64,000 nucleotides of DNA, taken from assembly GCA_963850915.1 (NCBI GenBank), contig CAWKND010000004.1, forward strand, positions 1,169,074 to 1,233,073, written 5' to 3'. The stretch comes from CAVTWH01 sp963850915 (GTDB lineage Bacteria; Actinomycetota; Actinomycetes; Mycobacteriales; Micromonosporaceae). Positions 9,501-18,600 of this stretch are shown piece after piece (within the stretch, counting starts at the first letter, position 1; the number at the start of each line of letters is the position of its first letter). The notes under the pieces are model-generated. The model ran no database searches. It was not told the DNA's origin and saw nothing but the letters and a program-made list of their open reading frames with translations. The position numbers and the translations under genes are program-made.

Positions 9501-10670
9501 TCAGTGCCGCGCGGCCGGCCGGTGCAGCCATCCGACCAAGTCGGGTGGAGCGAACCGGGCGACCCGTTCGTGGTACCACGCCAGCTCCTGCTCGCTGAGA
9601 AGTTCGCGTCCGGCACCCGACGTACCCCGCCGGAAGAACAACGCGTTGTTGGCCGCGACCCCGGGCGGTGGTGGGACGAGGATGTCGTCGCGGGCCTTCA
9701 TGCGCTCGAACGTGGCCGCCTCGACAAGTGCGGGCCAGGACCGTTGCGCGACAGCGATCCCGAGCCTGTCCGCGAGCTGGCGCATCTGCGGCTCCAGGCT
9801 GGACAGCAGGTCGTCGTAGTGCACCAGTACCACGTTCGGATCAGCTCGCCGGGCCCATGCCTCGGACAGGTGCCGCATGGTGGCGGGGAGCGAGGCAGCG
9901 TGGGGCAGACCGTCGGCGTGGCCGATCCACTCGAGCAGGGCCTCGCGCAGCTGCTCAGGTGACACGTCCGGCGCTCGCGGCGCGGGAGGCGGTCCAGGAG
10001 GCGCGAACCCATGCGGCGCGGGAGGCGGTCCAGGAGGCGCGAAGCCATGCGGCGCGGGAGGCGGCGTGGGACGCGCGAACCCCTGCGGTGCGGGAGGCGT
10101 TGACGCGTGCGGCATCGCCGGCGGCCCATGGGGTGGGGGCGGCGATCCAGGGGGCCACGGCGGCCTGCCGGGTCCGAAGGGTCCAGGGTTCCCGGGAGGT
10201 GTGGACCCGCCGGGTGGCGGCGGGGCCGGCGGAGGTCCCATCAGTCGGTCTTGGTGGTACATCGACACGAACGCATCGACCGGATGCCGGGCCGTCACCA
10301 CGTAGGTGACCCGTGCGTCGGAAGGAATCCCGGCGAGCGGTGTATGCGTCTTGATGAAGCGCCGGTGTTGCTGCGCGGCCAGTTGAGCGTCGACGTGCTG
10401 CGGCGGTACGTCCGGCGTGTCCAGCCACGGCGACAGCCGCCAGAGCGGAGCGGGCAGGTCCGGCGTCTGGAAGATCAGCAGTGCACAGATCATCTGCATC
10501 CAGGTCGTCCCGGACTTGCGCGGGGTACTGATCACGATGTCCCCGGCCCGGAAGGGAAAGTCCAGCCACCGGCGGCGGTCCTCAATGGACGGCTGGTGGT
10601 GCATCGGGGCGGCGGCCACGCGGTGAGCGTAGCGAAGGCCGGTCAGCACCGCCGTCCCGCGCGAAGGCAT
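9501..10670 (-). CDS. PAPS-dependent sulfotransferase with Pro/Gly-rich insert
   Basis: The protein (about 389 residues) has the cytosolic sulfotransferase signature: the 5'-phosphosulfate loop STPRKSGTTWMQ near residue 50 and the 3'-phosphate region TARHPVDAFVSMYH near residue 130, and the C-terminal part resembles SULT1-like enzymes. Between them and the C-terminal half lies an insert of about 90 residues made almost only of Pro, Gly and Ala, including a 12-residue unit repeated three times. Sulfotransferases move sulfate from PAPS to hydroxyl groups. ATG 10670 is preferred because family homology begins just after it; ATG 10754 is possible but would share bases with the divergent polyketide synthase promoter. 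The insert is described under its repeat. Confidence 0.8.
   Translation of the reverse strand: MPSRGTAVLTGLRYAHRVAAAPMHHQPSIEDRRRWLDFPFRAGDIVISTPRKSGTTWMQMICALLIFQTPDLPAPLWRLSPWLDTPDVPPQHVDAQLAAQQHRRFIKTHTPLAGIPSDARVTYVVTARHPVDAFVSMYHQDRLMGPPPAPPPPGGSTPPGNPGPFGPGRPPWPPGSPPPPHGPPAMPHASTPPAPQGFARPTPPPAPHGFAPPGPPPAPHGFAPPGPPPAPRAPDVSPEQLREALLEWIGHADGLPHAASLPATMRHLSEAWARRADPNVVLVHYDDLLSSLEPQMRQLADRLGIAVAQRSWPALVEAATFERMKARDDILVPPPPGVAANNALFFRRGTSGAGRELLSEQELAWYHERVARFAPPDLVGWLHRPAARH
9982..10099 (-). repeat. 36-bp tandem repeat inside the sulfotransferase gene
   Basis: Three consecutive 36-bp units (9982-10017, 10018-10053, 10054-10089) and the first ten bases of a fourth. Units 1 and 2 differ by a single base; unit 3 is more divergent. 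On the coding strand each encodes a 12-residue segment of the type PPAPHGFAPPGP, so copy number changes keep the reading frame. Confidence 0.85.
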
Positions 10671-10777
10671 CGGTACGAATGATTCGATCGGGCCTGGTGC
10701 CTCGGGCGGCAGCGCCGTAGCCTGTGGGTGGTCCAGGCTCGGGGCGTCTGGCATCCAACGGGGGAAGAGCTCTCTAC

Positions 10778-11935
10778 ATGATTCGTCATGAACATGTGCT
10801 GGGGCATGGTGACACTCGCGACCCAGCTGGTTTGGGCGACGCGACAGCGGTGATCGCGTCCGTCGGAAGCGCGTTTCCGGACAGATCCTATTCACAGGCC
10901 GAGATCGGGGCTCTCCTCGGCCTGGAGAACAGGGTCGTTCAGAAGCTCCTCGGTTCGCCGCATATCCAACGGCGGCATCTCTACCTCCCGGAGCGGGACC
11001 CGGCGACCGGGCGCGCGCACACCGAGTCCCCGGCCGAGCTCCACGCGAAGTTCCGGGAAGGCGCACTGGAGATCGGATCGCGGGCGATCCGCGACGCACT
11101 CGATGCCGCATCGCTGTCGCCGACCGATATCGACTACCTGCTGTGCGTCACGTCAAGCGGCTTCCTGGTGCCCGGACTCAGCTCGCTCTTCTCCAGGGAA
11201 CTCGGATTCAACCGCAATCTCGTCCGGGCCGACGTCGTGGGTATGGGGTGCAACGCCGGCCTGAACGGGATGAACCCGCTCGTCCAGTGGCTGCGCAACC
11301 ATCCGGGCCGGATGGCACTCCTGGTCTGCTGTGAGATCAATTCCGCCATCTACGTTGTCGACGAGACGCCGCGAACCGGCATCGTCAACAGTCTCTTCGG
11401 AGACGGAGCCGCCGCGGTCGTACTGACCGGCTACCAAAGCGGCGGCGCTGGACCGGCACCGTCGCCGCAAACCCCTCGCGTGGTCGACTTCGAAAGCTTC
11501 TGCATCCCCGAACAGTGGGCGGCCATGCGGTTCGACTGGAACGCCGCTGCCGGAAGGTGGAGCTTCTATGTCGACCGGGACACCCCCTATGTCGTCGGCT
11601 TCAACATCCGGGAGCCGGTGGAAGCTCTACTCAAGCGCAACCGGCTCGAATTCTCGGCCATCCAGCACTGGATCGTACATACGGGCGGCGGTCTGGTCAT
11701 CGACTCCGTCCGGCGCGGACTCGGCCTGCAGGAGCACGATCTGCGGCACACCCGCTCCGTACTGCGTGACTACGGGAACATCTCCAGCGGCAGCTTCCTG
11801 GTCAGCCTGCAGCGCCTACTCGCCGAGGGTTGTGCGGTGGCGGGCGACCGGGGCGTCATGGTGACGATGGGACCCGGCGCGCAGATCGAAACAGCACTGC
11901 TCGAGTTCGGCGTGCCGAACGACAACGACTGCTAG
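10778..11935 (+). CDS. type III polyketide synthase, DpgA-like
   Basis: A 385-residue thiolase-fold protein. The nucleophile cysteine lies in GMGCNAGLNGM, the histidine in WIVHTGGGLVID and the asparagine in YGNISSGSFLVSL, giving the full Cys-His-Asn triad of chalcone synthase-type enzymes. The closest recognisable pattern is DpgA, which makes 3,5-dihydroxyphenylacetyl-CoA from malonyl-CoA, but the dpgB, dpgC and dpgD partners of that pathway are absent, so the product is open; alkylresorcinol-type phenolics are another possibility. The ATG at 10778 follows GGGGAAGAG. The gene is divergent from the sulfotransferase and 21 bases upstream of the b5-desaturase, with which it almost certainly forms an operon. 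Confidence 0.9.
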   Translation: MIRHEHVLGHGDTRDPAGLGDATAVIASVGSAFPDRSYSQAEIGALLGLENRVVQKLLGSPHIQRRHLYLPERDPATGRAHTESPAELHAKFREGALEIGSRAIRDALDAASLSPTDIDYLLCVTSSGFLVPGLSSLFSRELGFNRNLVRADVVGMGCNAGLNGMNPLVQWLRNHPGRMALLVCCEINSAIYVVDETPRTGIVNSLFGDGAAAVVLTGYQSGGAGPAPSPQTPRVVDFESFCIPEQWAAMRFDWNAAAGRWSFYVDRDTPYVVGFNIREPVEALLKRNRLEFSAIQHWIVHTGGGLVIDSVRRGLGLQEHDLRHTRSVLRDYGNISSGSFLVSLQRLLAEGCAVAGDRGVMVTMGPGAQIETALLEFGVPNDNDC

Positions 11936-11956
11936 ACCCGAGGACGAGGAGCGGAC

Positions 11957-13612
11957 ATGTCCGACACCATCACTCCCAGTCCGGCCCGGAGCTCACCCTT
12001 CACGGGCACCGACCTTCCCCGCGGCCGTCCATTCTGGATTGTCGACGGGCGCGCCTACGACTTCACCGACTGGATGAAGCTGCACCCGGGCGGCGCGATG
12101 TGGCTGCGGCAGACCGAGGGCCGGGACATCAGCGCCCTCGTGCACACGTACCACCGGGAACCAGCCCGGCTGCAGCAGTTCCTCACGAGGTACGAGATCA
12201 AGGAACTCGCCGGCAAGACTGTGCAACCCAGGATCGTTGTTCCGCCCCGAGCCAGCGACCCGCCGCCCCCGCCACCCCTGCCACCCGGTAGCCAGCCGCC
12301 GCCGTCCGGTGGCCCGCCCCCGCCACCCGATGGCGCACCACCGATCGTCGAGGGTGAGCTGCTCCCGAAGCTGGGCATACCACCGTTCCTGCTGGCGCCG
12401 GACTTCGACGCGCGCCGGGATCTGCCGAAGCTCGATTACCGCGATCAGGGCAGTCTGCTGGCCGACATACGTACCAAGCTGAACGCCAAGTTCTCCAAGC
12501 GGGACCTGAAGAAGTACGACCGCAGGTTCGATGTCGTGACCTTGCTCATCGGCGCAGCGCATGTTGCTGCCCTGGTGCTCCTGATCGTGAATCTCCTACC
12601 GTCCTGGGCATTCGTCGTCATCATGCTCGTGACGCGGACGTCGCTGGCCGGCTCCGGCCACTACCACCTGCACCGGAAGTGGAAAGACCAGCGTCGCTAC
12701 ACGATGCCGATCGGCAAAGCGCTCTTCGACATCAACTACGTCGGTACGAGCCTCATCGGATCCGATGGGCACGTCCTCCTGCACCACCCCTATCTGGGTT
12801 CCGGTGCGGACGTGAAGAAGACGTTCTTCGACAGCATGCTCCAGCTGCATCCGGCCCTGCGCATCCCGGGCTATACGCTCCACAAACTCGGCATTGCCAT
12901 GACCGGGCTGCTGTTTCGCGCCCGGGAGATCGCCAAGTTCGAACGCCCCAGGCGCAGCCGTTCGGGTACGCCGGATGCGATCCGGACGGACTTCTGGTTC
13001 ATCCGCGCGTGGATTGTGGTCGAGTTCGTCGCGTGCCTGGTGTCGGGGCACATCGTGGTCTGGTTGGTGCAGTTCGTCATCACCTTGTGGTTCAACACGT
13101 TCCTCGTTGTCGCGAGCCACGACTTCGAGGAGGAGAACACCGAGGAGGAGCTCGCCGCGATTCCCGAGCCACTGCGCAACGACTGGGCGGCGCAGCAGAT
13201 CGGCCTGAGCTACGACCTCACTGTCGTCGGCAACCGCTGGATCGATCTGTTCCTCAGCGCCGGCCTCAGCCCGCACCGCGTCCACCACGTGCTGCCGTGG
13301 CAGGGCTCGGGCTTTGCCAACCTGGCCAGCGAGCAGACGGTCAGGGAGGTGTGCGAACAGGTCGGCATTGGCTGGCAACGTCCGCGGAATCTGATCTTCG
13401 GACGCTTCCCGGCCGTGATGAAGCACTACCTGCTGTGCCCCGCGAAGCCGCCCCCGCCGCCTCCACCACCCGCCTTCCAGCCGCCCGGGTCGCCGGACTT
13501 CCCGCCGCCCCCGCCGGTCCCGCTCCCGGTGCAGTCCGCGACCACGTTCAGGCGACAGGTTGGCACCCTGTTTCGCTACGCGGTCGACGGCTGGCGAGGA
13601 GTCGGCGTCTGA
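11957..13612 (+). CDS. cytochrome b5-fatty acid desaturase fusion with polyproline linkers
   Basis: A 551-residue protein. Residues 20-90 are a cytochrome b5-like domain with the HPGG heme motif (KLHPGGAMW) and a second histidine near 62-65. After a proline-rich linker (about 95-133) comes a membrane desaturase domain with hydrophobic pairs and the three histidine clusters GHYHLH, HVLLHH and SPHRVHH that bind the di-iron centre. A second polyproline stretch lies near residues 495-525. This is the architecture of front-end desaturases, which receive electrons through their own b5 domain; acyl chains or a polyketide alkyl chain are plausible substrates. SD GAGGAGCGG precedes the ATG. It follows the polyketide synthase in the same operon. 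Confidence 0.87.
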   Translation: MSDTITPSPARSSPFTGTDLPRGRPFWIVDGRAYDFTDWMKLHPGGAMWLRQTEGRDISALVHTYHREPARLQQFLTRYEIKELAGKTVQPRIVVPPRASDPPPPPPLPPGSQPPPSGGPPPPPDGAPPIVEGELLPKLGIPPFLLAPDFDARRDLPKLDYRDQGSLLADIRTKLNAKFSKRDLKKYDRRFDVVTLLIGAAHVAALVLLIVNLLPSWAFVVIMLVTRTSLAGSGHYHLHRKWKDQRRYTMPIGKALFDINYVGTSLIGSDGHVLLHHPYLGSGADVKKTFFDSMLQLHPALRIPGYTLHKLGIAMTGLLFRAREIAKFERPRRSRSGTPDAIRTDFWFIRAWIVVEFVACLVSGHIVVWLVQFVITLWFNTFLVVASHDFEEENTEEELAAIPEPLRNDWAAQQIGLSYDLTVVGNRWIDLFLSAGLSPHRVHHVLPWQGSGFANLASEQTVREVCEQVGIGWQRPRNLIFGRFPAVMKHYLLCPAKPPPPPPPPAFQPPGSPDFPPPPPVPLPVQSATTFRRQVGTLFRYAVDGWRGVGV

Positions 13613-13736
13613 CCGGATCGGCAGGTAGCGAAGCATTGCGCCGCGCGTGCTGAACAGGTTCCTTGCCAGTAGGGCAATTGGCCGTGTGAACGACCAAGAT
13701 TCCGCTGAGTGAGTACGATCGCGGGATGCGAGAGAA

Positions 13737-13756
13737 AGAGATGTTAGTCGATCTCT
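13737..13756. promoter_or_regulatory. inverted repeat upstream of small secreted-protein operon
   Basis: AGAGAT, eight bases, ATCTCT: a perfect 6-bp dyad ending 37 bases before the ATG at 13793. A TAGGGT suitable as a -10 box follows at 13759-13764. It could be an operator; the stretch 13613-13736 before it shows no gene. Confidence 0.35.
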
Positions 13757-13792
13757 GGTAGGGTGGGGTACCTGATCGCGGAGGTGGTACCC

Positions 13793-14116
13793 ATGCATCT
13801 GGTTCGATGGCGTCGACTGGCAGTGACCGCGGCCGCGGCTACGGCGGTGGCCCTACTGCCAGCCACCGCGGCTGTCGCCGACCCGGTGGTGCCCCGGCAC
13901 GCCGTTGTGGTCTGCCAGAGCGCCAGCTTCTACGCCAACTACGACTCCGCCGCCGGCCCGTACGGTTTGAAGCGCACCCTCACCTACGGCAACAAGATCG
14001 GTCACACACCCGGCGTACACCCGGTCTACAACGGCTGGGCGGCGACGTTCGACTTCGGCCCCAACGACTGGGGTTACCTGCGCATCGAGTGCATCGGAGG
14101 CTACGACTCGTGGTGA
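13793..14116 (+). CDS. small secreted hypothetical protein
   Basis: A 107-residue protein with a classic signal peptide: RWRR, a hydrophobic Ala-rich core and cleavage expected after AVAD or nearby. The mature part, about 77 residues, has two cysteines (CQSASFY and RIECIGG) that could form one disulfide, and is rich in Tyr, Trp and Gly. I do not recognise the family. GGAGGTGG lies seven bases before the ATG. The next gene starts inside its stop codon region (GTGA overlap), so the two small proteins are translationally coupled. Confidence 0.75.
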   Translation: MHLVRWRRLAVTAAAATAVALLPATAAVADPVVPRHAVVVCQSASFYANYDSAAGPYGLKRTLTYGNKIGHTPGVHPVYNGWAATFDFGPNDWGYLRIECIGGYDSW

Positions 14117-14415
14117 TCACGCGTACCGCCGCCCGCCGCGCCGCCCGCCGCGCTGCTGTGCTCGCCGCCGCTGTCGCTGCCCTCGTGGTCGTACCCACCG
14201 CAGCCGATGCCGCCAATGGCACGGTCGGCGTCCGGGAAACCGTCTGCGCCAGCGACCTGTTCGTCCGTACCGACCCGGGCGGCGCCTGGATGGGTACCCT
14301 CAACGCCGGGCAGACCTTCCTGGTCGAGGGGCCACGCAGCGGCGGCTACCTCTACGGCTTCGCCTACGGCCACATCAACCGGCACGGCTGGGTACAGGAC
14401 GGCTGGTTCTGCTGA
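14113..14415 (+). CDS. small secreted SH3-like protein
   Basis: A 100-residue protein. The N-terminus TRTAARRAARRAAVLAAAV and following hydrophobic run form a signal peptide; the mature domain of about 65 residues (VRETVCASDLFVRTDPGG, then GYLYGFAYGHINRHGWVQDG, ending WFC) has the pattern of a bacterial SH3b domain with two cysteines near its ends. SH3b domains often bind cell-wall peptides. The GTG start at 14113 overlaps the preceding TGA, showing translational coupling with the upstream secreted protein. Promoter and possible operator are those upstream of the first gene. Confidence 0.75.
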   Translation: MITRTAARRAARRAAVLAAAVAALVVVPTAADAANGTVGVRETVCASDLFVRTDPGGAWMGTLNAGQTFLVEGPRSGGYLYGFAYGHINRHGWVQDGWFC

Positions 14416-14480
14416 CCGACCGCACAGTGCTGACCGGCCGCACAGTGCTGACCGGCCGCACAGTGCTGACCGGCCGCCAC
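14412..14480. repeat. 18-bp tandem repeat after the SH3-like gene
   Basis: About four head-to-tail copies of an 18-bp unit, CTGACCGGCCGCACAGTG, beginning at the stop codon of the SH3-like gene and ending near 14480. The first copy differs by one base and the last is incomplete. No function is evident. Confidence 0.8.
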
Positions 14481-14491
14481 CGGCGGCCAGT

Positions 14492-15010
14492 TCAGCGGGG
14501 CGAGGGATCGGTGGCAGCCGAGTCGAGTGCGGCGTGTGCCGCGTCGAGGAAGTCGACCTGCGGCCCTCGTACCACGTCCCACATGGTCTTCGCGGTGCGG
14601 TCGTACTCCCGCCAGAGGACCTGGTCGACAGCGGTCGCGTAGGCCCGCGCGTACCGATAGGTGTGCGGCGGGAACAGGATCTCCATCAGCCGCTCGCACA
14701 CCCAGAGGCGGTCGATCAGCCCACGGGCGGTCGCCAACCACTCCGGTGTGCCGGCGGCATCCCAGTCAGCCGCGTCTTCGCGCTGCTCGGCGCTGCGGAT
14801 ACCGTGCTGTGCCAAGGCGATGAACTCGCGTAGCAGTTCAAGTCGCTCCGCTCGGCGGACCTCGGCCCGCTCGGCCGTCCGGCGCCGTTCGTCCGAGCGT
14901 GCGGTGTGTCGGGCGGCAGCCGTCTGGGCCAGAAAGGCCAAGACTCCGCCGACCGCTACCCCGACCAGCGGTGTCCATACCTGCGCCTGCATGCCGACAT
15001 GTAAGCACAT
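14492..15010 (-). CDS. membrane-anchored hypothetical protein
   Basis: About 172 residues. An N-terminal membrane helix (VWTPLVGVAVGGVLAFLAQT) is followed by a basic/acidic helical region ending in a Trp-rich segment (DRLWVCERLMEILF, WREYDRTAKTMWDVV). This single-anchor plus cytoplasmic helical domain shape is frequent in actinobacterial hypothetical proteins. The start at ATG 15010 is tentative because no clear ribosome binding site is visible; ATG 14992 is an alternative. It is convergent with the SH3-like gene, with the 18-bp repeats between, and divergent from the CBS gene. Confidence 0.6.
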   Translation of the reverse strand: MCLHVGMQAQVWTPLVGVAVGGVLAFLAQTAAARHTARSDERRRTAERAEVRRAERLELLREFIALAQHGIRSAEQREDAADWDAAGTPEWLATARGLIDRLWVCERLMEILFPPHTYRYARAYATAVDQVLWREYDRTAKTMWDVVRGPQVDFLDAAHAALDSAATDPSPR

Positions 15011-15160
15011 GGGCGTTAGCCCCCACGACTCCACAACATGAGGCTGCCGCCGGCTCATCGCCGGAGTGGCGGCGTGCCGCACCGGTCAGGAATCCGTCAG
15101 GTCAAGCGATTGTGTGCCGGGGCGGGCCACGGCACGCTGAAGCGGATCAAGGAGGGTGGC

Positions 15161-15603
15161 GTGCTGGTCAGCGAGGTGATGACGGCGTTCCCGGCGTACA
15201 TCCGGCTCGGCGCGACCATCCGGCGGGCGGCTGAGGTGGTCAGCGTGTCGGAGGTCGGCCAGCTGATGGTCCTGGACCACGACGGCCGGTTCGTCGGTTC
15301 ACTCTCCGAGGAGAGCCTGGTGCGGGCCATGCTGCCCGGCTTCGACGACGTCACCGCCGCCGGCGGCACGCTCGCCGACGCGTTCCAGGTCTTCCTCGAA
15401 CGCGGCCGCGCGCTCGCCGACCGCGTCATCGACCCCTGGTCGTGCGGGACACGGCAACGGTCCGGTCAACCGACGAACTCGCCCGCGCGGCGATCGTGAT
15501 GATCGACCGTGGGATCCGCCGGCTGCCCGTGGTCGACGACGGCGCGCTGGTGGGTACGCTGTCCCGGGCCGATCTGTGCCGCGCGGTGATCTACCATTCC
15601 TGA
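15161..15603 (+). pseudogene. two-CBS-domain protein, frame broken near 15434
   Basis: The GTG at 15161 follows AAGGAGG. The first frame encodes one CBS motif (SEVMTAFPAYIRLGATIRRA then VLDHDGRFVGSLSEESL); the second frame, entered at 15431-15436, encodes the paired motif (RDTATVRSTDELARAAIVM, RRLPVVDDGALVGTLSRADL) and ends at TGA 15601. One C missing from the CCCC run at 15433-15436 would explain the break. Restored length is about 147 residues, the usual size of a stand-alone Bateman module that senses adenosine nucleotides. It runs directly into the FHA-dioxygenase gene: the two may be one operon or one protein. Confidence 0.75.
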
Positions 15604-18600
15604 GCTCCGGCTGATCATCACCGATCGGCACACCCGTGAGTCCACCGAGCGGGTGTGCACGCTGCCGGCCACCCTCGGCCGGGACGCCGGCGCGGCGGCG
15701 GTGGTACTCGACGACACCAACATCTCCCGCCGCCACGCGCGGCTCGAGGCCGTCGACGGCCAGCTGGTCCTCACCGATCTGGGCAGTACCAACGGAACCT
15801 ACGTGAACGACGCGCGGGTGACCCGGCAGGTACTCGTCCCCGGGGACTCCGTACGCATCGGCCGGTACGAGCTGGCGTGGGCGTTCTTCGACCCGAACGC
15901 GACCTCGCTCGTCGACGTCGGCCAGCTGACTGTGCTGCGGCCGAGTGCGCCGCAGCGCATCGCCGCGCGGCGCGTGGTGGAGGCCGCCGAGGCGCACAAC
16001 CGGCGGGTCGGGCACGAACTGGACGGGTTCCTGTCGCTCGCGCACGGGTTCCTGCCGGCCGAGCCGCCGCTGCTGGCCTTCCCGGACTCGCACCGGGCCT
16101 GGGACGAGATGACCGACCGGCTGCCCGAGCTGTTCCGCCGGCTGTCGCTGCGCCGGGCGTTCGACGCGATGCCGGTACTCGATGCCGGGCCGGCGGCGCT
16201 GCCCGACCGGTACCTGCTGCGCGCCTCGACTCTGCTCGGCGTGTTCGCCCACGCGTACCAGTACATGGCGATCGATCCGCCGGCCGCGCTGCCCGAGTCG
16301 CTGCTGCGGCCGTGGACGGCGGTATCCAGCCGGTTGGGCAAGAAGGTGCCGGCGGTCTCGTACATCGACCTGTTCTTCTACAACTGGCGGCTGCGCGATC
16401 CCGGCCGGGCCGCGCGCGCTGGACAACATGGACCTGCTGGTGCCGACCTGGAACAACGCCGCCGAGCGGGTCTTCTACCTGGTCACGACCGAGTTCGCGA
16501 TGGGGCTCACGCCGGTGCTGGGCGCCATGGTGCACGCTCAGGAGGCCGTCGTCGCCGACGATCCGGCCGCCCTGGAGCAGCGCGCTGCTGGTGATCCTCG
16601 ACCAGCTGCAGCACGTCACCCAGGCCATCTACCCGCAGATCGACCCCAACCCGCGCGGCCGGTACCCGCTGGACCAGGTGCTGTGGGCCAAGACGGTCGG
16701 CACCGCCGGCGTACCGATCTTCGACGGCGCGCCCAGCCCGAGCGGCACCGCGCAGCCGCAGATCCACGCGCTGGACGCGTTTCTGGAGCGCCGGGACTAC
16801 GGCTCGCTGGTCGGGCAGCAGAGCACCTACCTCGCCGGCTTCTTCCCGCGGCACTGGCAGGAGCTGGTGGCCGCGCTGCGTGAGGTGTCGGTGCGCCAGT
16901 ACGTCGAGGACACCCGCAACCCCACCCTGCGCGGCATCTACAACGCCATGCTCGACGCCTACGTGGGCGACCGCGGCTGGATGGGCCTGCACCGCATCAA
17001 GGCGTACGGCTTCCTGGAGGTGGCGTTCAAGGTCGGCCGGCAGGTGACGACCGGCGCCCGGTTCACCGGCCTGTTCAAGGACCGCACCTGGGACAAGGTG
17101 GACGACGAGCTGGCCGTGGTCCGCGAGGAGCGCCGCCCGCCGGTGGGTCCGCCGGTGGTGTTCGGCACCGCCCGCCGGGGCCGCGTCGTCACCGCCGAGT
17201 CCGGCGCCTGGACCTGCTACCTGGAGCTCGATGTCGCCGGGCAGGGCGTGCACCACCTGCCGGGGGACCGGGTCGGCGTGCTGGCCGAGAACGACGACGA
17301 CCTGGTGCGCCGTACCGTCGCCGCGCTGCAGGCGACCGGCGACGAACTGGTGCGGCTGACCCCGGCGTGGACGGCGGCGGTGGCCTGCCGGGCCGGCTAC
17401 GGCGAGGTCGACGTGCTGCCGCTGCGGACGTTGCTGCGCTTCGCCCGGCTGCGGCCGATCGGACGCGGAGTGGCCAAACGACTGGTGAAGCTGACGGCCG
17501 TCGGGTGCGTGGCAGCGCGTGGTGGATGCCCGCATGGAGGACCAGTGGGAGCTGTGGGACGTCCTGAACCTGTTGTACGCCGGCGGATATGACGTCACCC
17601 GGCTGTGGAAGGCCGACCCGGGCGAGGACGACGCGTTCTGCGCGGTCATTGCCCCGGAGCCGTTCCGGCTGTACTCGATCGCCTCGGCGCCGCCGCCCGG
17701 CCAGCCGGCCACCGCGCTGCGCCTGGTGGTCGCCGGCCTCGACTACACCTCCGCCCAGACACCGTGGTCGTACCCGCGGCAACGGCAAGGTACCGCGTCG
17801 CACTTCCTGCGCCGGGCGAGCGTCGAGGGGCGCCACCAGCTGTCGCTGCAGATCGTCTCGACGCCCCGGTTCCGGCTGCCGGCCGATCCCGACCGGCCCG
17901 TCGTCATGTTCGCCGCCGGCTCCGGGATCGCCCCGTTCCTGGGGTTCGTCGCCGCCCGTACCGGCCCGGGCGAGAACCGGCTGTATCTGGGGATCCGGAC
18001 GCCGCAGGAGTTCGTCGAGCACGCCGACCTGGACGCGGCGGCCGCCGCGGGCCGGCTGACGACTGTCCGTCGCGTTCTCCCGCGCCGATGCCGCGATCGG
18101 CTTCGACGGCCAGCGCCACGTCGTCCAGGCCGGGCAGCGGCGCCGGGTGGACGACGCGATCCGCGCCGAGGCCGACGCGCTCTGGGAGCTGCTGCGCCCC
18201 ATCGAACGACGGCGGCCGCGGCGCCTTCGTGTACGTGTGCGGCAGCGCCCGTTCGCCGCCGCCGTGATCCAGGCGCTGACCGGACATCGTGCCCGGCGAC
18301 GGCCGCGAGTTCCTCCGCCAGCTGGTGGCCGACGGCCGGCTGAGCGAGGACGTCTTCACCACCTATCTGGGCCACGCCCAGCAGGGTCGCCGCTTCGAGG
18401 TGTCGGAGCTGGCGCAGCACACCACCCCCGAGGCCGGCTACTGGATGGCGATCGGCGGCGCGGTATTCGACGTCAGCGAGTTCCTGCACCTGCACATCGG
18501 CGGGCCGCACATCATCCGCAACCACGTCGGGCTCGACGCGACCGCGGCGTACCGGAAGGTACTGCACCACGCGCACGCCGAGATCGACGCCCAGCTCGCG

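Noticed and set aside
12237..12340. GC-rich CCGCC-type repeats that might be a CRISPR or regulatory array
   Set aside because: They encode the polyproline linker of the b5-desaturase and have no spacer structure.
15960..17150. Heme peroxidase or globin as identity of the central domain
   Set aside because: The order NW..DP, NMDLLV, PxHxxFL-like and RxxH-like motifs fits indoleamine 2,3-dioxygenase far better.
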